This document shows, piece after piece, positions 33,345-44,600 of a stretch of DNA of 64,000 nucleotides (positions are counted from its first letter, which is position 1; every line of letters starts with the position of its first letter). The DNA comes from Monodelphis domestica (lineage: Eukaryota > Chordata > Mammalia > Didelphimorphia > Didelphidae), in assembly GCF_027887165.1 (NCBI RefSeq), contig NC_077232.1, positions 8,346,001-8,410,000 of the forward strand. Reading direction: 5' to 3'. The notes under the pieces are model-generated. The model was given only the letters and a program-made list of their open reading frames with translations, was not told the origin of the DNA and did not search any database. The translations under genes and the position numbers were made by a program.

Positions 33345-33540
33345 CATAAACTAACATTTATATAGCATTTACTATGTGCCAGGCACTGTGCTAAGCTCTT
33401 TATAATTATTAGGTCATTTGATGTTCACAATAACCCTAGGAGGAAAGTGCTATTATTACCCCTGTTTTATGGAGGAGCAAATTGAAGCAAAGAAGGTTAA
33501 GTGACTCGTCCAGGGCTACATGGCTGATACCACTGCTGTG
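33345..33540 (+). repeat. MIR-type SINE relic, left part
   Basis: TTTACTATGTGCCAGGCACT and CCCTGTTTTATGGAGGAGCA identify MIR. It seems to resume at 34445 with GTGTCTGAGGCTGGATTTGA, beyond an L1 insertion. Confidence 0.8.
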
Positions 33541-33544
33541 TTTA

Positions 33545-34443
33545 TACTCCAAGGAGGTAATAGGAAAAAGACATACAAAAATATTTATAGATGGGACTCC
33601 TTGTGGTGGCAAAAAATAGGAAAATGAGGGGGTTTTCATCAACTGGGGAATGGCTGAACACATTGTGGTTTATGATGGGGATGGAATACTATTGTGCTGA
33701 AAGGAATAATGAACTGGAGGGATTCCATGTGAACTGGGACGACCTCCAGGAATTGATGCAGAATGAAAGGAGCAGAACCAGGAAACATTGTACACAGAGA
33801 CTGATACACTGTGGTACAATCAAATGCAATGGACTTCTCTACTAGCAGCAATGGAATGACCCAGAACAATTCTAGGGGACTTACAGAAAATTTTATTTAA
33901 TTAATTTATAATATTTTTCCATGGTTACAAGACTCATGTTCTTTCCCAACCCTCCCCCAACTCCCCTCCTGTAGGACGCACAACTCCACTGGGTTTTACA
34001 TGTGTCATCAAGAACTATTTCTGTATTATTGATATTTTCACCAGGGTGATCACTTAGAATCTACATCCCCAATCATATCCCCATCGAACCATGTGATCAG
34101 GTAGTTATTTTTCTTCTGTGTTTCTATTCCCACAGTTCTTCCAGAGGAATTTATGAGAAAGAACACTATCCACATTCAGAGAAAGAACTGTGGGAGCAGA
34201 AACACAGAAGAAAAACAACTGCCTGATCACATGGTTCAATGGGGATATGACTAGGGATGTAGACTCTAAGCGATCACTCTAGTGCAAATATCAATAATAC
34301 GGAAATAGATCTTGATCAATGATACATGTAAAACCCCATGGAATTGTGGGTTGGCTATGGGAGGGGGCTGAGGGAGGGGAGGGAAAGAATATGAATCATG
34401 GAACCATGGAAAAATTTTCTTAATCAATTAGATAAAAAAAATT
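33545..34443 (+). mobile_element. LINE-1 3' end, itself interrupted by an inverted L1 3' UTR
   Basis: 33591-33845 encodes the L1 ORF2 C-terminus (WLNTLWFMMGMEYYCA). The 3' UTR then stops near 33893 and resumes near 34150, ending at an A-rich tail about 34430-34443. The insert 33894-34143 is an L1 3' UTR in reverse orientation. Confidence 0.88.
33894..34143 (-). mobile_element. inverted LINE-1 3' UTR fragment
   Basis: Its reverse complement matches 34165-34435: AAGAACTGTGGGAGCAGAA-type, GATCACATGGTTC-type and AACATGAGTC-type segments are shared. It forms an imperfect inverted repeat with arms of about 250 bp. Confidence 0.85.
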
Positions 34444-34444
34444 T

Positions 34445-34520
34445 AAGTGTCTGAGGCTGGATTTGAACTCAAGACTTCCTGACTCCAGGTCCCACCCTTG
34501 GAGTTGTGGAGTCCCCTAGC
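34445..34520 (+). repeat. MIR-type SINE relic, right part
   Basis: CTGAGGCTGGATTTGAACTC and CTTCCTGACTCCAGGTCC continue the MIR at 33345. Confidence 0.75.
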
Positions 34521-34611
34521 TGCAGATGTGTGCAGAGACTGGCCAGGTAGGAAGTGATTGCAATGGCATCTCTCCCTCTCCCCCTTCCCACTGTGTGAGC
34601 ATGTGATTGGA

Positions 34612-35095
34612 ATCAGTTTGATTCAAAGCAACAATCTTTCATTAAGTGTCTCCCATATGCCCAAGTGCTACAAATACAAAGACAGAAACAGAATAGCCCT
34701 TCCTGGCCCTCCAGGAGCTTCCTAGAGAGGGCAACATGAAGCCAGGAGGAAGGATATACAGAGGAGGGTTCACCTAGGAGGTGGCTTGGGGTGAGCCAGA
34801 GGAAGTGAGGGAGGACAAGGGGCAGAGCAGGAAGGACCATCCAGGTTGATGCAAAAGCAGGAGGCAAGAAGAAGGATGCCAAGCTTCAGGAACTGCCTGT
34901 CATCTAATTTGATCTGGAATAAAGAGTGAGTGAAAAGGAAGGACGAGCTAGGCTGCCATGCTGAGAGGTTGTGTGTTTTATCCCAGAGGGATAGGGAGCC
35001 ACAGAGGATGTTGGAACAGAGGACCAGTGCTGCTAGACCCATACTTTAGGAATATTATTTCAGGTGGAAGGGGATGGATTGGAGACAGGAGAATC
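34612..35095 (+). repeat. L2-type LINE relic
   Basis: CCTTCCTGGCCCTCCAGGAG, ATAGGGAGCCACAGAGGATG and GGGATGGATTGGAGACAGGA match the L2-type wording of 28070-28820. Confidence 0.65.
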
Positions 35096-36384
35096 CAGGT
35101 ACAAAAAAACCAAATGTGAAGCTCTTCCATCTAGCCTTCCAACCAGGGCCCAGACCATCTTTATCTGTTCTAGATCTTGAGTGGCTCCAGAACCCTGAGC
35201 TCTCTCCACCAATTCTAGGTGATTGCTTTAAATGATCTGTTAAAAGTTCCAGATCTGTTCCAGATCTATCTGAGGGCAAAATAAAAATGAATATGAGGTC
35301 TATTGGGGACAAGAAAGTGATTCTGGGGCACAGCTGGAGAGGCAGAATGGGGTGGTAGGAAGGGTGCTGGAGTGGGAGTCAGGAGACCAGTCTTTTGAGC
35401 CCCAGCTCTGATTCTTACTCATGGTGTGATGTTGGGCCAGTTCCTTCAGCTGCTAAACCTGAGTCTCCTCAGAAGGAGAAAAAGGCTCGAACTACCCATC
35501 GTTGCTTTCAGCTGAGATGATGAGCATCCCAGGGCTGAGAGGGACCCCAGAGCCATCTAGTCCAAGTCCCTTTTCCAGACGGGGAACCCGAGACCCAGCG
35601 GAGTTAAGCAACTTGCCGAAGTCACACAGATAGTAAATGGGAGAGCCAAGATGTGATCGTAGATCTCCCAAACGCCAACTCAGGGTTGCTCTATAGAAAC
35701 TGCCTCGTAAACCCTAAAATGCTATAAAGACACAAGCAGCTGTCATGGACGTATAAGCACGGGCCACGTGACACAGTCCAGGAAGGCCCAGTCCCCAAAA
35801 GGCCCTAGGGGATGCTGCGGCCATCTGCCCTCGGCACCTAGAGGAAGTGGCTCTCCCTCATCGTTCTACCGGTGGGTTTGTTTGCCTTCGCATCTCCTTA
35901 ATGCCTGTCCACCTGGTCCAGTCACCATTTGGGCCTATGGAAGTGGAGGCCACAGCGATGTCAACAGATAAAGACACAGACAACTTTAAAGATTGCTTCA
36001 ATTCAAGTCACTTTGGAAATTTTGACACACATCTGGAAACTGATTGGGGAAGCTGACCTCATCCCCTTCTGCCTGGCCTCAGCTCCAAGTCCAGGGCCAA
36101 GGCTCCAGCTCCTTCTCCAAGAGACACCTCCCCAGAGCAGCCCAGTCCCCCATGCTGGCTCCAGGAGAACAGGGCCTTCCGCAGGGGTCCCTGTAACTTA
36201 GATAGTTTCTTTGATGTGAGAGGAAATTGCTAAGGGCTGCAGGCTCATGTCTTCGCTCTTTTCTCCATCCTGGGAAAGGCATCCTTTGGCCCTAATGAAA
36301 GCAAAGGGTAGAGAGAAATGAGCACAGAATGGCAGAACCTTGGAGGTGGAAGAGACCTCCAGTGCTAGGAAGTCCCACTCATGC
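35096..36384. other. non-coding stretch with one MIR relic
   Basis: 35513-35680 is MIR-like (CCCAGAGCCATCTAGTCCAA, GAAGTCACACAGATAGTAAA). 35700-36384 is moderately GC-rich with overlapping short open frames; I see no exon that would continue the SLC22A20 reading frame with confidence. Confidence 0.4.
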
Positions 36385-36513
36385 TATGGCAAGGCTTCAT
36401 TATAATAGTAGCAATAATAGTAACAACAAGCATTTGGAGAGCACTTCAAGATTTAAAAGCACCTTTAAAATATCTCACTTGATCTCATAACAACTTGGGA
36501 GGTAGGCACTATC
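36385..36513 (+). repeat. MIR-type SINE relic, left part
   Basis: AGCATTTGGAGAGCACTTCA and CTTGATCTCATAACAACTTG. It resumes at 36724 after the SINE. Confidence 0.8.
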
Positions 36514-36528
36514 ATGATCATCAGTCTT

Positions 36529-36708
36529 TTTTTTTTTAAACCCTTACCTTCCGTCTCCAAGGCAGAAGAGTGGTAAGGGCCAGGCAATGGGGGTCAAGTG
36601 ACTTGCCCAGGGTCACACAGCTGGGAAGTGTCTGAGGCCAGATTTGAACCTAGGACCTCCCGTCTCTAGGCCTGACTCTCAATCCACTGAGCTACCCAGC
36701 TGCCCCCT
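36529..36708 (-). repeat. SINE (family 1), minus strand, with internal deletion
   Basis: A minus-strand copy that lacks the roughly 27-nt ATACACAGTATTGACTCC part near its 3' end. A perfect 15-bp duplication, ATGATCATCAGTCTT, flanks it at 36514-36528 and 36709-36723. It is nested in a MIR. Confidence 0.95.
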
Positions 36709-36723
36709 ATGATCATCAGTCTT

Positions 36724-36860
36724 ACAGATGAGGGAACTGAGACAAGCAGAAATTAAGTGACTTGTCCAGGGTCACACAGCTAAGTAAGTGTCTGAGGTCT
36801 GACTCAAACTTGTCTTCCTGACTCTAAGTCCAGCCTTGGGTGGAAGACCTCCACCACCAC
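36724..36860 (+). repeat. MIR-type SINE relic, right part
   Basis: ACAGATGAGGGAACTGAGAC, GGGTCACACAGCTAAGTAAG and CTTCCTGACTCTAAGTCC. Confidence 0.8.
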
Positions 36861-37573
36861 TTCCCAAGGCAGCCCATTCATTTTTGGACAGCTCTAATTC
36901 CTGACCTTAAGCCTATTCATCGGCTTCTTTGCAGTCTCCGGCCCAGTCTTTCGTGCCCTCATTGCTCCCCTTTCTGCCCTCTGAAACAAGCAGATCAAGG
37001 CTAACCCATGTTCCACATGAGAGCCCATCAGATACTTGATCACAGCTCCCATGGCTCCTCTAAGCCTCCTCTGACCCAGACCAAATCTCCTTCAGCTCAA
37101 GTTCCTGGACTAATCCTCAGCTGGCACTGACTCTAAGGTTCTGGGTGCCCTTAAGCTTATCAGTGGAGTAGAGCTGATGATGAGACAGTCACTGGGGTGG
37201 GGCAGCAGATATAGTGTGGAGCTCCCAGTCCCTTCAGGCCTCCTTTCCCAAAGCGGGCCCTCTCTGAGTCAGATCTACATTGACTTATAGATGGGGTTTC
37301 TGATTCATTTTGTTTGTGTGACCTTGAACAAGTCTCCTTTTATCTTCCAGACTTCTGAGCCCTCACTGTCCTCCATGCCCTCTAGGATTCATCTACACAT
37401 CATCTAGACAGTTTGTGAGACACAACACTCCATTCCCCATGCCTCTGCATTAGCTATCCCACATGACTGGAATGCCCTACCCACCCCCCAACTCTGACTC
37501 TCAGTTTCCCTGACTGCCTTCAGGACTCAGTTCAGATCACACCAGAAGAAGGAGGGAAGGAGGGATGGAGGGA
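36861..37573. other. non-coding stretch, possible 3' flank of the transporter gene
   Basis: No recognised repeat apart from short LINE-like phrases (CTGGAATGCCCTACC). The missing last exon of SLC22A20 could lie here or further down, but I cannot identify it. Confidence 0.35.
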
Positions 37574-38408
37574 GGGAGGGAGGGAGGAAGGAAGGAAGGA
37601 AGGAAGGAAGGAAGGAAGGAAGGAAGGAAGGAAGGAAGGAAGGAAGGAAGGAAGGAAGGAAGGAAGGAAGGGAGGGAGGGAGGGAGGGAGGAAGGGAGGA
37701 AGGTAGGGAGGAAGGCAGGGAGGGAGGAAAGGAAGGGAGGAAGGGAGGGAGGAAAGGAAGGAAGGGAGGAAAGGAAGGAAGGAAGGAAGGAAGGAAGGAA
37801 GGAAGGGAGGAAGGGAGGGAGGGAGGAAAGGAAGGAAGGAAGGGAGGGAGGGAGGAAGGAAGGGAGGGAAGGAAGGGAGGGAGGGAGGAAAGGAAGGAAG
37901 GGAGGGAAGGAAGGGAGGGAGGGAGGAAAGGAAGGGAGGAAGGGAGGGAGGGAGGAAAGGAAGGAAGGAAGGAAGGAAGGAAGGAAGGAAGGAAGGAAGG
38001 AAAGAAGGAAGGAAGGAAGGAAGGAAGGAAGGAAGGAAGGAAGGAAGGAAGGAAGGAAGGAAGGAAGGAAGGAAGGAAGGAAGGAAGGAAGGAAGGAAGG
38101 AAGGAAGGAAGGGAGGAAGGAAGGAAGGAAGGGAGGAAGGGAGGGAGGGAGGAAAGGAAGGAAGGAAGGGAGGGAGGGAGGAAAGGAAGGAAGGGAGGGA
38201 AGGAAGGGAGGGAGGGAGGAAAGGAAGGGAGGAAGGGAGGGAGGGAGGAAAGGAAGGAAGGAAGGAAGGAAGGAAGGAAGGAAGGAAGGAAGGAAGGAAG
38301 GAAGGAAGGAAGGAAGGAAGGAAGGAAGGAAGGAAGGAAGGAAGGAAGGAAGGAAGGAAGGAAGGAAGGAAGGAAGGAAGGAAGGAAGGAAGGAAGGAAG
38401 GAAGGAAA
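37574..38408 (+). repeat. large (GGAA)n array with GGGA and GGAAA variants
   Basis: About 835 bp of pure purine: blocks of perfect GGAA alternate with blocks mixing GGGA and GGAAA. A mixed block at about 37826-37967 recurs almost unchanged at about 38150-38262. A 308-codon frame through it (Lys-Glu-Gly-Arg repeats) is a composition artefact. It lies in the intron just behind exon 9 of SLC22A20, where the transcript reads (UUCC)n. Confidence 0.97.
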
Positions 38409-38436
38409 AAAGAAAATCCTATGGTTCAGGGCTCAC

Positions 38437-38640
38437 CTTTTCTCCATTGCATCAATGGTCTCCACCAGGGGCAAGTTTCGAGTCTCCATGAGAAAGCAGA
38501 TTGTCACCCCAGCTAAGATGGCAGTAACCCCAAAGACCACTGGGGGCAGGGTGCTGTGGTACTCTCCCAACATGGAGACCAAGGGGGCTGCCATGCCACC
38601 CAAGCGGGCATTCACAGAAACGAATCCCATACCCATCTGC
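38437..38640 (-). CDS. SLC22A20: SLC22A20 exon 9
   Basis: 204 nt, [19 protein letters not shown] to ETIDAMEKR: membrane segments 11-12 and the start of the cytoplasmic tail. The acceptor is CTGTCAG. The donor is GTGAGC, and the large pyrimidine-rich array starts 27 nt behind it. The reading frame is open at the donor with two bases of the next codon. Confidence 0.93.
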
Positions 38641-41600
38641 CTGACAGAGCAAAGTCAACAACGTAAATTGTGGGTTAGCAATCTGAGGATCTGGAGGGAC
38701 ATAGAATGGAGGTGAGTTCTGAGACCCTGGAGGATGAAATTAGAGATCAGGGCTAAAAAGTGACAGTTTGGAGCTTGAGGAACAGAATACTCCCATTGAG
38801 GAAAAAATACCCACTGCCCACTGGTAGGGGCTCTCAGGTCAAAATCCCCCTTCACCACCTTGATGTCAAAGTCATCATTGAAACTCTTCCATCCATCCAT
38901 GTCTCCCTGACCAGATCCTTGTCTTGGTCACCAACAGGCCCCCAGGCTCTTCCCCTCTTTCCTCTAGTTCAGTGTCTGGTTCAAAATATTCCTTTCCATC
39001 CCAGCTTCTGCTTTAAATCATCAGAGACCTCAGTGTTCATGTTGATGTTTCTTTGAATGCTTTGGCCTCTCATTTCCTCAACCTCCTCAGTTCCCACGAC
39101 CTCGACTCAGCTACCCAAAGGGATAGTTAGATCTACCCTCACCAATACTCATTCAAACTGAATTTCCCTTGGTTGTCGCCATTTCCCATCCTCCCAGATC
39201 TGCTTCTGTCTTATCCCTCCTAAACTTAACCTTGTCTTCCCATTGATTACAAGCCTGTCTCCTCTGTCCCTTCTCATTCATCTGTCACCTTTCTCTGGCC
39301 TTCTATTGCTCTCTTTATAACCTTGACTTGGTACTTGATCAGGTCAACTGATCTGGCCTCTACCTTTAAGATGTCATGTGGTAAAAATCAACCGACCCTC
39401 CCTCACTCTGCATGTCTGGGACAGAATGTTCTGTGCAGAGCCCCAGGAGCTACAGGGCCCCTGGGCGTGCCAACAATAGCCCACCTTTCATGTCTGTCCA
39501 AACATCACCCACTTGTTGTGTCAATCTAGCCAAAATCATTGATTAACAGAATATTCTAAAAATATTGTCGTTCCCCATCAAGTGACTCAACTATGACTGC
39601 TTTAAGCAACAGAAACTCCACTCTGACTCTGCCTCTTCGGAACTCACTTGTTGGGCTTCCCCTAGCACTGCTAGTAATAAACTTCCCCTTGCCTGAATTG
39701 CATTGTCTCCGTGTGTTCCTTGGGGTGGTGCTCTTCCACTCGAACCCTAACAAAGAGTCCCTGGGCTTCTTGTTTTCCTACCATTTTGCCCCCTGACAAC
39801 CCTCAACATTAGATCATTCCTACCAACCAGTTCTCTTGCTATCTAGTTAGTAAATCTGTTTCCAGCAAAGCTACTCAAGGACCGAAGTTGCTATCAGTGC
39901 CCCCTCTAAATTTTCAGTGCCTTGGGCAAAGCCTCTACCACTCTGCCCTAGTTATGGCTCTGAACTCCAACTGCTTTCTGGAAACAGATCTTTCAAAACT
40001 TACCAGGGATCTCTTACCTATGAAATCTGATGACCTTTGCTTGGTATTCATCACCCTCAATCTCTCCAGAGCTGTGATATCACTGACCACCTTCTCCTCC
40101 CCCGGTTTCTATGAGATTACACTCCCGTATGACCATACCCTCTTAGTGGTCTCTTCCAGATCATCATTCATGTCTCCCCCTAAGCTCTGTCCTATGCACT
40201 CTCTCTGCCTCTGTCTCTGCCTCTCCCTGACTCTTTTTTTTAACCCTTCCCTTCCATCTTAGAATCAATGGGGATTAAGTGGCTTGTCCAGGGTCACACA
40301 GCTGGGAAGTGTCTGAGGCCAGATTTGAACCCAGGACTTCCCATCTCTAGGTCTGGCTCTCAATCCACTGTCACCCATCTGCCCTGCACCCACCCCATCC
40401 TGACTCTCTTTTATGTCTCATCTTTCTCCTTATCTCTCTGCCTATCTCTGTCTCTGATCAGATTAGTCCACCTCCCGCCCCCCCCCCCAAGAGCAGGAAA
40501 GGCTAGGCAATGGATTTAAGAGACTTGCCCAGGGTTACAAAGCTAGGCAATATCTGAAGCCAAATTTGAATCCAGGACCTGCTATCTGTAGGCCTGGCTC
40601 TGTCCATTGAGCCACCCAGCTGCCCCTATCCTGAATATCTCTTGCTAGTCACTCCCGGTTGTCCCATCAGCATCTCTATACTTCTCTTATAAATCTTCTC
40701 TTCTCCAAACATGCCTGATTCCATTGACAACAACAGCCAACTGATGTGCCCAGCATTGTGCTTAGTGCTCAACAAAGACCAAAATGAACTGGGAGCTTAC
40801 ATCTTTTTTCAGTCTGAAAAAAAAACAAAGCTATACCAAGAAGCCCGGGAATAGGGCTCTTACCTGGAACTCCATGCATATAGAGGACCCTGGGGACCAA
40901 AACCTCCCTGTACTCACCTTCTCTAGAACTCAGAGTCTTAGAGAGTCGCTGCCCAACTCCTTTCACCTACCACCAGGCCTTTGCTCAGGTTATCTCCTCT
41001 GCCTGGATGGCCTTCCCTCCCCGGCCAGTGGAACAGAAGCTCCCCGAAGGCAAGCGGTTCCGACCCTGATGCCTTCCAGTGTCCTTCACCCAGTAGGTGA
41101 TTGCCACAGGCTTATTGAATGGAATTCAGACCAGGAAAGGAGACTCTGACTTGGGAAGCTGGCTCGGCCCAGGACTCCACCCTCTCCTTCCAGGGCACAT
41201 TTATGGGCATCTCCAGATGAGCCAACACCATCTCCTACTGCCTACCTGACCTCTGTTGGGTACAGTTCGCCTGCAAAGAGGTACACGGAGATGAAGGAGC
41301 TGGCCAGGCAGCCCTTCCCCAGGGCTGCCTGGGCTGTCCGCAGAGTTTGCATGTCTGCAGAAGAATGAAGAAAAGGGAAACCATGAGCAGTGGCCAGGAG
41401 AGGAGGAGGAGAAGCCACAGTGATGGGCTGCATCTGCCCCATTTCCAACCGAGGCACAGCAATGGTCAGAAATAGCTGGCATCTTGGACTCCTGCCCAAA
41501 GTCATCCCTAGAGTTTGACTCCCCGAGTCCTGTCAGTTCTTATCCTAATTCACCCTTTGTTCTCTTATTTCCCCTTTCCTCACACTAGACCGGTCCCTCA

Positions 41601-44600
41601 TTTCCTAGATTAGTATCATTTCCCTTGCATTTATTTATTAACACAACTACAAAAATGTCACTTTCCTGGTCCTCTTACATTCTCCTAAGAAAGTGGAAAC
41701 ATGGAGGGGGTGGAGACAGAGGGAGGAGAGATACTAAAAACTGGAAGGACCAAGATATGACAACATCAAGAGAGGTGTAGATTCTAAGATGCAGAGATGA
41801 GAAGGAAAGGTATGGGGCACAGCTTGTGCAAAGGCAAGGAGATGGGAGATTGAATGTCATTTCTTGGGAACAGCAAACAAACTAGCTTGGCTATAGATGT
41901 AATGTGAAATGAGCCTAGAGCCAGACCAAGAAGGTCTTTCAGTGCCAAACAGGGATGTATATTTTGTTCTAGAGAAAGTAGGGAACCATTGAAGATTCTC
42001 CATCCTCCAATCCATTCTGCATGTTCGTTGCCTAAAGATTCCTTTCCTAAAGCAGCACTTTCAGCCTATGACTGCGCTCACCAGAAAGTGAATTTCTTAT
42101 ATAGCCTAGCACACTTCTGATCAGCATTCAAGGCCCTCCATAACTGATTGACTTTGTAGTTGTTCATTCTTTCGGCTTTAGCCCTTCCATCATTCCTTTC
42201 CAGCTTGATCTCTCCCCGACTCTTTAACAGAGAATCCAACACTCCAAACAGTTCAGCCTCCTCCCTGTCTCCTCCCCACCCCTATCAACACATGCCCAGC
42301 TTCTTCCAGCCTTTACATTTTGGTTTATGTCTTATGTCTTCCTCCTCTTCCTTTCTGCCTCTCCAGATCCAACCTCCTTCCCCCCTTTGAGCTTCCTCAT
42401 CTGTAAAATGGGAATGAAAAGCACCACAGACTCTATCTCACAGCACTGTGGTGAGGCTCATTTCAAATAAGGGACATTGAATGCTTCACAACCTGAGAAG
42501 AGAAGAAATAGTAGCTCCTGTGACTTACCTTCTGGGACAAACATGTTGGCGATCACCATGAACCCTGCCAGGATCAGGAATGAGGCCACAGTGGCCCGGC
42601 GCCCCACATAAATCATGGTGGTGGTGGAGACCAGCATGGCTGGGATGTCAATGACCCCAAACATCACCTGGACCAGGTAAATGCTGAGACCAAACTTCTG
42701 CAGGTCCATGGCCACACCATAGTAAGCAATGGAATTGGAGAACCTAGAGTGATGGCAGAATCCCTTGCTTTGGCCTCAGGGCCCCTTGGCCCATGTTTCC
42801 AACCAGCTGCCCATGGCCTCCCCCATTCCTTTTCCCATCAGTCACTCATGTCTGTGTATGATATACTACAGATTTGCCAGGAGTCATCAAAGACCACTCT
42901 GTTTGACACAGTCACACATGGAAACCAGGGCCTGCAAAGCAGCCCGCAGAAAGGATGGAAACACCCCCTGAAACCCCCCAAGTGACTTTCATTATTAACA
43001 CCCCCTTATTATTGGAATTGCTATGATTATTATTCTTACTTAGCCCCAGAAAAAATGCATGAGAGGAACATGCTTGCAGGGTTAATACAGATGTCCCACT
43101 CTGTCCCCCCAGGATATACCAGGAGATCTGGCTTCTGGCACAGATTGGGTGCAAGGGCAGGAACCAACTTCCTTTTAACTCCCCAGAACAAACTCCACTC
43201 CATGCTCAGTCAAAGCCTATTGTCTGTCCAGAGGCCATGAGATACAATGACTTTGCCAATGCTACCTGAATGACGTTGGGCAAAATTCTTCCTCTCTCTG
43301 GGCCTCAGTAAAGGGAGGGATTTGACTTAACAGCCTCTGAGGTGCCTTCTACCTCTCAATCTATGTCCTGGTGCTCACTTCCCTTGATATTCAATTCCCA
43401 TGAACCCTGGTGCTCTTTTTCATAAGGTTTCTAGTAAAAAAAAAAAAAGGGACTTCAATATCATTAGTTTTTAGCCTCTTCATAGCAGGGATAACCCAAA
43501 GCAGGGTTTGGAACTCAAGACCTCCAGTTCCAAATTCTACCTTCTACCCCTTACACTAACTATCCTTCTGTACAGGCTCAAGGGCAGAGCAGAGGGGCCA
43601 AGAAATGATGTTCCCACAGGGATGCTCACTGCCAGAGATGGGAAGATGAGACTCTGCCTAGCGTCTGTGCCCAGAGAGGAGCCATCGAATGTCTTGGGAC
43701 CAGTGTCACAAGTGAGCTGGGAAATTCAGGGAGGTGGAGGGAGAGATAGAGACCAAGACATTCTCCGTGGCGGTCCTCGGAGGGGGGGATTAAAGGGACC
43801 CTGAGAGACACTGTGAGGCTGTGACCAAGCAAGTAGAGGAAAGCAGGGGCTGCTCTTGAAGAAGCTCAAGTAAGGTGAAATGCCATTAATAGCTCTCTAT
43901 TTTGATGAGCTATTTTTGTTAATTAGGTGCCCCACTCAGCTATCTGCCTGCCAAAACAGTGCTAGTATTGTCAGCATTCAGTCTCTGAATTTTGGGGCCA
44001 TGTACAAGGCTCCAGTGGCCCCACCCTAGTTATACCTCTAGCTGACCTCTATAAGCCACACTGGTAGAGTTACTGTGTTTTATCAGACTTTTCTGTCTCA
44101 AATTATTCTTGGGAAGACATGGAAAAGGGAAGACTTCGGATAACATGGAGATTCATTATATTTCACCCTAAACAGCCTGCCCACACTTTCCCTCTGAGGG
44201 TACAGGACAATTGCATCCTCCCTGTCTTCCAGGCTGCCAAACAGGAGACATCCTGAACCCTTCACAATCGCTCATCCCCAAATCCAAACTGTTACCAAAG
44301 CTGTTGATTTCACGTCTGCAGCATTTTCTGAAAATGCCCCTTTATCTCTCTCGGACATTCCCCCTACCCTGATGTAGACTGGATTATTGCAAGAGCCACA
44401 AGGGAGTCAGCCTCTTTCAGGTCCTTTCCCCCCTCAACTAGTAAATTAACTTTTCTACAACCCACAGGTCTCAACACCCCCCTCATTCAATAAACCCTAG
44501 TGGCTCCCTAGCACCTCCAGGAACAAATAGCAAATATTGTTTGGCATTCAAAGCCCTTCATCATCTGCCCTCCATCTTGCTAGGCTTCGCAAACCTTCCT

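Larger units (their letters stand above)
38641..41245. other. SLC22A20: SLC22A20 intron 8: LTR and SINE relics
   Basis: Besides the LTR at 39372 it holds SINE relics at 40235-40385 and 40485-40627. Open frames of up to 124 codons are chance readings. Confidence 0.6.

Noticed and set aside
1-37560. POLA2, the next gene beyond SLC22A20 in human
   Set aside because: I looked for it because of the gene order but see no exon that I can assign. It probably lies beyond position 1, given the repeat expansion here.
37565-38491. 308-codon open frame with Lys-Glu-Gly-Arg repeats
   Set aside because: It is the translation of the GGAA array, which has no stop in any frame. It has no start context, homology or splice support.
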